From Ignavibacteriaceae bacterium (GTDB lineage Bacteria; Bacteroidota; Ignavibacteria; Ignavibacteriales; Ignavibacteriaceae): a stretch of DNA of 11,707 bases. Below the pieces are notes generated by a model. That model was not told the origin of the DNA. It was given only the letters and a program-made list of their open reading frames with translations, and did not search any database. A program made the translations under genes and the position numbers. Location: positions 1 to 11,707 of the forward strand of contig JAPHUI010000067.1 of NCBI GenBank assembly GCA_026193755.1, in the 5' to 3' direction. Of the stretch, positions 8,101-11,707 are shown in pieces (position 1 is the stretch's first letter; every line of letters starts with the position of its first letter).

Positions 8101-9004
8101 AGCAACCTCATTACCTTTATATGGAGGTATTGGGGGTACCACTGTTATCGAGGATCTACAACAGGATTATGAGCTGAGATGGACTGGTGAAACAGGTGAT
8201 ACTACAATAAATGGAAAAACTGTTGTTATAACAATATCCGGTGGTTCCATCGCGACCCTCATTGGTGCCAGCAATTATGATTTGGGAGATCATCCCTTAA
8301 ATCCGAATCCCGGTTCAACTGATCCATTCACTATAAGAATTCCTTTTGAGGTTTGGAATATTGATACTGACGAACAGGTAAACTTGCTGGTTTATGATAG
8401 AAATGCTGCTGCAGAAAATGACCCCTCTGTAGATGGTTTTAGGGTTTGGAATACACAAGATAGAATGTATACATGGACGGTTAATAACTCATATACTCCT
8501 ACTGTCATAGATCCTAATTCACAGGAAGTTGCTGATAATGCAACCTGGAATTGGGTATTCTTTCACTCCTACTTTACAACGGACGATGTTATAAAAGTTA
8601 GTTATGCCAATCCAATGCAGGTAGGTATTGATAAGTATACCTTTAGTCCAGGAGCAGCCACTTTCGCAAATACAGATAAAGCAAAGGATGAAATAAATAA
8701 AATAAATGTGTTCCCGAATCCATATTATGGAGTAAACTCCGAGGAGCTGAATAAGTATAACAGGTTTGTGACATTTAGTCACTTACCAACTAAAGCAACA
8801 ATTAGAATCTTTAATCTTGCAGGTGTTCTTGTAAAAACCATTGAAAAAGATAACATGGATCAATTCCAGAGATGGGATCTTGCAAATCAGAATGGATTAC
8901 CCGTTGCAAGCGGATTATATATAGCATATATCGATATGCCGGATCTTGGATCGACCAAAAATTCTGAAGGTGGCAATAATTCAAGAAGAACAAATTCTAG
9001 ATAG
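5183..9004 (+). CDS. Giant secreted surface protein with T9SS C-terminal sorting domain; tail frameshifted
   Basis: Seen: 1273 residues as read. Signal peptide to about A26 (VVNA|EG). An N-terminal region follows with GLLWGARIPGDPQVRVGGTAY and GLQPG, a pattern I associate with large Ignavibacteria surface proteins. Two EF-hand/dockerin-like acidic loops fit D-x-[DN]-x-N-G-x-x-D at D185-D193 and D333-D341. A fibronectin-III-like section spans about 513-630 (FQGYNVYQ at 542, GIKYYFAVTAYAV at 619). Beta-rich repeats follow, then a T9SS type A-like CTD from about 1170: NVFPNPYYG, IRIFNLAGVLVKTI, GLYIAYIDMP. Known: CTDs direct export through the T9SS and surface anchoring. After K1259 the frame gives a polar, atypical tail (NSEGGNNSRRTNSR), while the next frame gives a normal CTD end. 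Its place between a TonB receptor and a PorV-like gene suggests it works at the surface with the receptor. No catalytic motif was recognised. Confidence 0.85.
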   Translation: MRLRTINYFVVFVVSLLFISQSVVNAEGNEKGKKSLQKVQQQVPVSYLDINNIFTVLRNNGISDIDVNQQNSGLVFPKGSGKTAAFTSGLLWGARIPGDPQVRVGGTAYATGLQPGAILADGTADDPTLEKYRIYRVRPDIYPGGPEVDLTNDATYELTSASAIRAQYETDWTEWPADLGAPFNDVDENGVYDPTVDIPGVPGADQTLWCITNDLNPTNTADLYGASPMGIEAQITYWAYNQTGALGNMFFRKYLLVNKGAQQDTITDMYVSMWSDIDDGNAGDDFVGVDTVLSLQYCYNASPTDATYSPLPPPAIGFDFFQGPLVNGVAGEDRNKNGIDDAMDYGIFKGQVVGPGKINLPMTAAYYFANGDPNIGDPPQGDLDGSTQFYNFFQGKFGLSGATFTDLSTGDPTTYALNGDPLSGTGWLDGVQLPPGDRRQGSSSGPFTLAPGDTQEVVVAEICAGALPSVNNIAAIGLLKYYDGLAQVAYDNFFELPPNPALPNVDVVELPNQINLDWGENVESISETEGYDIIFNEENYKFQGYNVYQLPSQSASKEEGRLIATFDVQDNFLVIIGKDFDATTGQIVLRPQQLGNNTGISRYLEITTDIFTGTPLINGIKYYFAVTAYAVLQSYDKDVPIDEFPLITNVENVISILTVVPRSQNPEEMYTPIGEFTDITHEGTGDGGPIPYVVNPIALTGDEYEINFTQRQEIRDPNGDWVPASTVMRKSGFDGPDTLTGSSIDIAAVYGPQAGTLELQFSLDLVSVDYDWADGITLTFPAGVTILSVPAFEAGNGSISPEVVGNVINMGLVNHEYTQDGAFTGGEEWSVIVQASVPLSVDWIIYDDGYGGGPVDASGTTSVTSVGNASRLAKYWNLLNVTTSELKLENQGLLQGTIPFPPRDDIPANQLVNVPPSLQPIVDGFRIGVDGGYAAPTTIFSLELNGANLRINRSSADYQMTDFTYFGYADGFAATSLPLYGGIGGTTVIEDLQQDYELRWTGETGDTTINGKTVVITISGGSIATLIGASNYDLGDHPLNPNPGSTDPFTIRIPFEVWNIDTDEQVNLLVYDRNAAAENDPSVDGFRVWNTQDRMYTWTVNNSYTPTVIDPNSQEVADNATWNWVFFHSYFTTDDVIKVSYANPMQVGIDKYTFSPGAATFANTDKAKDEINKINVFPNPYYGVNSEELNKYNRFVTFSHLPTKATIRIFNLAGVLVKTIEKDNMDQFQRWDLANQNGLPVASGLYIAYIDMPDLGSTKNSEGGNNSRRTNSR

Positions 9005-9011
9005 ATTCTAA
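8957..9011 (+). other. Apparent frameshift in the CTD tail; alternative end at 9011
   Basis: Five A at 8957-8961 are read as AAA AAT in the called frame. If one A is removed, codons continue ...GSTK-ILKVAIIQEEQILDRF and stop at TAA 9009-9011, giving 1275 residues. The K-ILKVAII pattern is the usual last strand of T9SS CTDs, whereas the called tail is polar and does not resemble one. The restored stop leaves 27 bases before the next gene and does not overlap its AGGAG. A homopolymer assembly error is the simplest cause; a true mutation or RNA polymerase slippage are alternatives. Confidence 0.8.
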
Positions 9012-9028
9012 ATAAAATCAAGTTTAAT

Positions 9029-9033
9029 AGGAG
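9029..9033 (+). promoter_or_regulatory. Ribosome binding site of the PorV-like gene
   Basis: AGGAG lies 5 bases before ATG 9039, close to ideal spacing, which settles the start directly before a signal peptide. Confidence 0.65.
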
Positions 9034-9038
9034 TAAAA

Positions 9039-10067
9039 ATGAAAAAATTAATTAGTTTATTAACAGTAGTTTTTGCCCTCCTGCTTATGCTTGATGTTGC
9101 ATATGCCGGAGGTGGAAACAGGACAGGAACGGCTGGAGCGGCAGAGCTTCTTATCCCTGTAGGTCCCCGCGGAATTGCTATGGGTGAGGCCAATGTTGCA
9201 ACATCTTTTGGTTTAGAAGCATTATTCTGGAACCCTGCAGGTGTAGCAAAAATGGAAAACTCTTCACAAGTAATGTTCTCACATATGTCTTATATAGCAG
9301 ATATAGGTGTTGAATATGGTGCCGTTGCAGCAAATTTTGAAGGATTTGGTGTTGTGGCTTTAAGTGTTAAAGGTTTGTCTGTTGGTGATATACCAGTAAC
9401 GACCACACAAAGTCCCGATGGTACAGGTGCTACCTTCTCTCCACAGATGCTTGTAGCCGGATTGTGCTATTCGCGTCAATTAACTGACAGAATTTCGGTT
9501 GGATTAACCGGTAATTTCATAAGCGAAACAATGGGAGATGCTTCTGCTAGCGGTGTGGCATTCGATGTTGGTGTCATTTACGATAATCTCGCAGATTTAA
9601 ATGGCCTAAGCCTCGGAGTTGTGTTGAAGAATATCGGTACCCAAATGACATATTCGGGACCGGGTCTTCTTACTCTTGCTGAGGATCAGGGACTCAATCG
9701 TCCTCCACAATATTATAGAATTTCTGCTGCAGCTTTCGAGTTACCTTCTAACTTCCAGTTAGCAGCGGGTTACAGACCGGTTCTGGATGAGATGAATTCT
9801 CTGCAGTTCAGCGGTATTTACCAGAACAACAACTTTTCTGGTGATGAGGCGAAACTAGGTGCGGAATATGGTTATAATAACATGTTCTTTATTCGAGGTG
9901 GTTATCAGTTTGCGATGCAGGAATCTGATAATTACATCTACGGTTTCACCGCAGGTGCTGGTATAAATTATGATATCGAAGGATTCGGTATTAGGATAGA
10001 TTATGCCTTCAGAGACACTAAGTACTTTGACGGCAGCCACATATTTGCTCTGACATTAGGATTCTAA
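9039..10067 (+). CDS. PorV/PorQ-family outer-membrane protein (T9SS cargo carrier-like)
   Basis: Seen: 342 residues. Signal peptide M1-A23 (AYA|GGG). Next comes the family signature near the mature N-terminus: GTAGAAELLIPVGPRGIAMG, then ANVATSFGLEALFWNPAGVAKM, the FadL/PorV-type NPAG turn. The rest is a series of amphipathic strands (VGLTGNFISETMG, LGVVLKNIGTQM, AAGYRP, FFIRGGYQF) ending in ALTLGF with a terminal aromatic. Known: PorV is a FadL-like 14-strand barrel that takes CTD cargo from the T9SS translocon and hands it to the attachment complex. This copy is shorter than the roughly 390-residue Porphyromonas protein, and this group of bacteria often has several paralogues. It sits 27-34 bases after the CTD-protein gene, so it may be a dedicated carrier for that cargo rather than the general PorV. 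It closes the operon before a strong terminator. Confidence 0.85.
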   Translation: MKKLISLLTVVFALLLMLDVAYAGGGNRTGTAGAAELLIPVGPRGIAMGEANVATSFGLEALFWNPAGVAKMENSSQVMFSHMSYIADIGVEYGAVAANFEGFGVVALSVKGLSVGDIPVTTTQSPDGTGATFSPQMLVAGLCYSRQLTDRISVGLTGNFISETMGDASASGVAFDVGVIYDNLADLNGLSLGVVLKNIGTQMTYSGPGLLTLAEDQGLNRPPQYYRISAAAFELPSNFQLAAGYRPVLDEMNSLQFSGIYQNNNFSGDEAKLGAEYGYNNMFFIRGGYQFAMQESDNYIYGFTAGAGINYDIEGFGIRIDYAFRDTKYFDGSHIFALTLGF

Positions 10068-10097
10068 TTCCTTAGAATTGAGCAAGTAAAAATTCGT

Positions 10098-10132
10098 ATC
10101 CGTGCGGTTCAATGAACTGCACGGATTTTTTT
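10098..10132 (+). terminator. Strong Rho-independent terminator ending the receptor-CTD protein-PorV operon
   Basis: ATCCGTGCGGTTC (10098-10110), loop AAT, then GAACTGCACGGAT (10114-10126): a 13-bp stem with one G-T pair, followed by a run of seven T (10126-10132). It starts 31 bases after the PorV-like stop. On the minus strand the same hairpin is followed, 5 bases later, by five T (AAAAA at 10088-10092), so it may also stop the convergent transporter gene, less efficiently. Confidence 0.88.
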
Positions 10133-10171
10133 GTTTAATCCACTGATATTTCCGATTATAGTATCAAGATT

Positions 10172-11524
10172 TCAGTGACGGGGATTATCCTCTTTATTAG
10201 AAGATATTTTTCTTTTTCTTTCGTTGATTGAATGAAACGAGAAAGGTGTTAAATATATGTTCGAAGCCAATCTGCCAGCAACAAAAGCTATTGTTGCTGC
10301 CACCGCACCTACCAGATTCATGTAATGAACAAAAATAATAAGTGAGAGAACGATTGTTAAAAATTCGGTTACCGTTCCTATTGTAATTGGCTTGGTATTT
10401 TTGGTGGCGACTAATACACCTCTTTGAATACTTATTAAAACAGTTAAAGCCGGGAAGAAAAACATAATCATAAGTGGCAGCCTGGCAAAATCTGTAAGTG
10501 AAATGGATAACCCGGATACGGTTTTAAACCAAAAATCAGCCAGAGGGGTAAAGGCAAACAGACCTAATAACGAAACCAGAATTCCTGCAAGAATCAATGC
10601 AAAATTAAAAAGAATATTAAACCCTTCTTTCTTTTCTCCAATAAGTGCAATCATAACTTCCTGATAAGATAGACCAAGCGCTCTGAAGACAAACACAAAA
10701 GATGTAACTACGGGTAGAACAGCAAGTGATTCTAAAGCCAACTTACTTTGTCCTACAAAAAATGTAACTAATGGCTGCACACCCAATCCGATCAATGAAG
10801 TTAAAGCTAAAGGATAGTAAAATTTTGATATCTCTCTATAAGTAAGTAATGGTTGAGTAGAATCCACAGTCAACTTTATTTTTTTTATTATCCCTTTTAC
10901 CATAATTCTGCTTGCTGCTGCTTCCATTGTTACACCAATTGAAAGTGATGCTGCACCGATGACAACACCATCAAAATCTCCCCAGATGTATAGCCCTAAC
11001 GCAGACAAAGACATTGCAGACAGTCTGGTAATTGTTCCATAAGCGACCCTCCTTGTGAGGTTATTTCTAATTAATAGTCCCTGGTAAAAACGTCGGTAGC
11101 CAATTGCCCCTGGCCAGGGAATTAAAATTATTGTGGCAATATGGGTTAGTTGAGAAACTTCTGCTGGTAATCCAATCAAATCTTCGGTAATAAAATAGAA
11201 TAGATTCGGTATTACAAGTATTATCATTAAAAGTGTAAGTAATCCGTTAGCAGTGTATGTATAGTTTCTTAGTTTTTTAAAAGAATGCTCGTCTCTCACA
11301 AGGGCAACTGAGGCACTCATAATCATAATTATAGGTGCCTCAATTATTAAGGCCAGTGAATATGCTACACCGTATGCTGCGAGATTAAATTTTGGTTCGG
11401 GCGATCTTGCTATTAACGCTGCGAGGTATGGTCCCTCGACGGACATCATTAACCACGTAGCGGCAAGAGGTAACCAGAAGTAAAATATTTTTTTGTATGT
11501 AAGTTGAGTTGAAGAGTCAGACAT
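10172..11524 (-). CDS. Polytopic MOP-superfamily transporter, ANKH/MATE-like
   Basis: Seen: 450 residues with about 12 hydrophobic segments in two similar halves, each opening with an FxxPLA motif (FWLPLAATWL near 17, FYYPLALTSL near 235), as in MATE/MOP flippases. The charged tail (NERKRKISSNKED) is probably cytoplasmic. Compared from memory with human ANKH, several places line up: AAYGVAYSL against ASYGLAYSL; FYYPLAL...QPLVTFFVGQ against FWWPLAL...RPIVNLFVSR; and a late FFFP...RGVLVATKNT against FFPV...TGWLMTLKKT. ANKH moves ATP/citrate/pyrophosphate out of animal cells; the bacterial substrate is unknown, and a lipid- or drug-exporting MATE is also possible. Start: ATG 11524 lacks a clear Shine-Dalgarno, but the next Met codons fall inside the first membrane segment, so it stands. 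It is convergent to the PorV-like gene and shares a 121-base divergent region with the lipoprotein gene. Confidence 0.75.
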   Translation of the reverse strand: MSDSSTQLTYKKIFYFWLPLAATWLMMSVEGPYLAALIARSPEPKFNLAAYGVAYSLALIIEAPIIMIMSASVALVRDEHSFKKLRNYTYTANGLLTLLMIILVIPNLFYFITEDLIGLPAEVSQLTHIATIILIPWPGAIGYRRFYQGLLIRNNLTRRVAYGTITRLSAMSLSALGLYIWGDFDGVVIGAASLSIGVTMEAAASRIMVKGIIKKIKLTVDSTQPLLTYREISKFYYPLALTSLIGLGVQPLVTFFVGQSKLALESLAVLPVVTSFVFVFRALGLSYQEVMIALIGEKKEGFNILFNFALILAGILVSLLGLFAFTPLADFWFKTVSGLSISLTDFARLPLMIMFFFPALTVLISIQRGVLVATKNTKPITIGTVTEFLTIVLSLIIFVHYMNLVGAVAATIAFVAGRLASNIYLTPFSFHSINERKRKISSNKEDNPRH

Positions 11525-11548
11525 TCAGTAAATTATTTTTATCTGAAC

Positions 11549-11571
11549 CAAAATTAATGATATTATGTCAA
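11549..11571 (-). promoter_or_regulatory. Weak promoter candidate for the transporter gene
   Basis: On the minus strand TTGACA (11571-11566) is a perfect -35 hexamer, but no -10 box lies 16-18 bases on. TAATTTTG (11556-11549) fits the Bacteroidota -7 box TAnnTTTG, but a TTG lies only 12 bases before it instead of about 20. The two signals do not combine into one canonical promoter. Confidence 0.25.
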
Positions 11572-11593
11572 ACATCTTTTAGAGTTAATTGGG

Positions 11594-11624
11594 TTGAGAT
11601 AAATTTAAACACTTACTATTTTTG
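11594..11624 (+). promoter_or_regulatory. Bacteroidota-type promoter for the lipoprotein gene
   Basis: TTG at 11594-11596, a 20-base spacer, then TATTTTTG at 11617-11624, an exact fit to the -7 consensus TAnnTTTG. The same stretch also reads as TTGAGA-N17-TATTTT in sigma70 terms. Transcription would start near 11630, just ahead of the Shine-Dalgarno at 11634-11638, giving a very short leader. Confidence 0.5.
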
Positions 11625-11645
11625 TGGAAAATTGAAGGTATAGCT

Positions 11646-11707
11646 ATGAAATATTTAATCTCTCCATTAGCTTTAATTTCTTTCATCATCTTTTTAAGTT
11701 GTACTGA
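11646..11707 (+). CDS. Lipoprotein, N-terminus only (cut by window end)
   Basis: ATG 11646, preceded by GAAGG (11634-11638) at 7 bases, opens a frame that runs off the window after 20 codons: MKYLISPLALISFIIFLSCT. This is a type II signal peptide: one Lys, a hydrophobic core, and a lipobox LSC with the Cys at residue 19 to be lipidated. The mature protein would be anchored in the membrane, possibly on the outer-membrane surface as is common in Bacteroidota. The function cannot be told from what is visible. The promoter candidate directly upstream supports this being a real gene. Confidence 0.7.
   Translation, partial: MKYLISPLALISFIIFLSCT

Noticed and set aside
8957..8966. Programmed ribosomal frameshift signal
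   Set aside because: Restoring the tail needs a +1 shift (one base skipped), and there is no -1 slippery heptamer use, stimulatory structure or in-frame stop at the site, so an indel or polymerase slippage is more likely.
5717..8993. Several minus-strand frames of 60-91 codons inside the giant protein gene
   Set aside because: They are shadows of a long, well-supported plus-strand gene; none has family features or a convincing start.
9008..10040. Minus-strand frames of about 61 codons over the PorV-like gene
   Set aside because: They overlap the conserved signal peptide and barrel strands on the other strand and show no features of their own.

Overview
The window is AT-rich DNA from a bacterium of the Bacteroidota/Chlorobiota (FCB) group, most likely the Ignavibacteria or a close relative. 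Three things point there: a carboxypeptidase-regulatory-domain TonB-dependent receptor, a very large secreted protein with a type IX secretion (T9SS) C-terminal sorting domain, and a PorV-like outer-membrane protein. One intergenic promoter also fits the Bacteroidota pattern TTG-N20-TAnnTTTG. Assignments rest on motifs read by eye and remembered family features; no database search was possible.

Layout. Positions 1-30 hold the terminator hairpin of an unseen upstream gene. Next comes an outer-membrane beta-barrel gene of the DUF6029 type (131-1687), with its own sigma70-like promoter candidate. A 383-base gap (1688-2070) has no long gene, but holds a possible 26-codon leader ORF, a bulged 11-bp hairpin over its stop codon, and a 14-bp perfect inverted repeat bracketing both. 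Then comes a tight three-gene unit: TonB-dependent receptor (2071-5130), giant T9SS-sorted surface protein (5183-9004) and PorV-like barrel (9039-10067), closed by a strong terminator (10098-10132). Convergent to it on the minus strand is a polytopic MOP-superfamily transporter resembling the ANKH/MATE group (10172-11524). A divergent gene for a lipoprotein begins at 11646 and runs off the window.

How the genes may work together (inference): PorV is the T9SS component that receives CTD cargo at the outer membrane. A PorV paralogue co-transcribed with one large CTD protein and one TonB receptor suggests a dedicated set, with cargo, its outer-membrane carrier, and a TonB-driven channel with which the cargo may act at the surface. 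No SusD gene lies beside the receptor, so the giant protein could fill the partner role.

The most concrete anomaly is at the end of the giant protein gene. Its reading frame loses the expected CTD tail at a run of five A (8957-8961). Skipping one A restores a typical tail (ILKVAIIQEEQILDRF) and a stop at 9009-9011. This is either a sequence error or a real indel that would damage the sorting signal.
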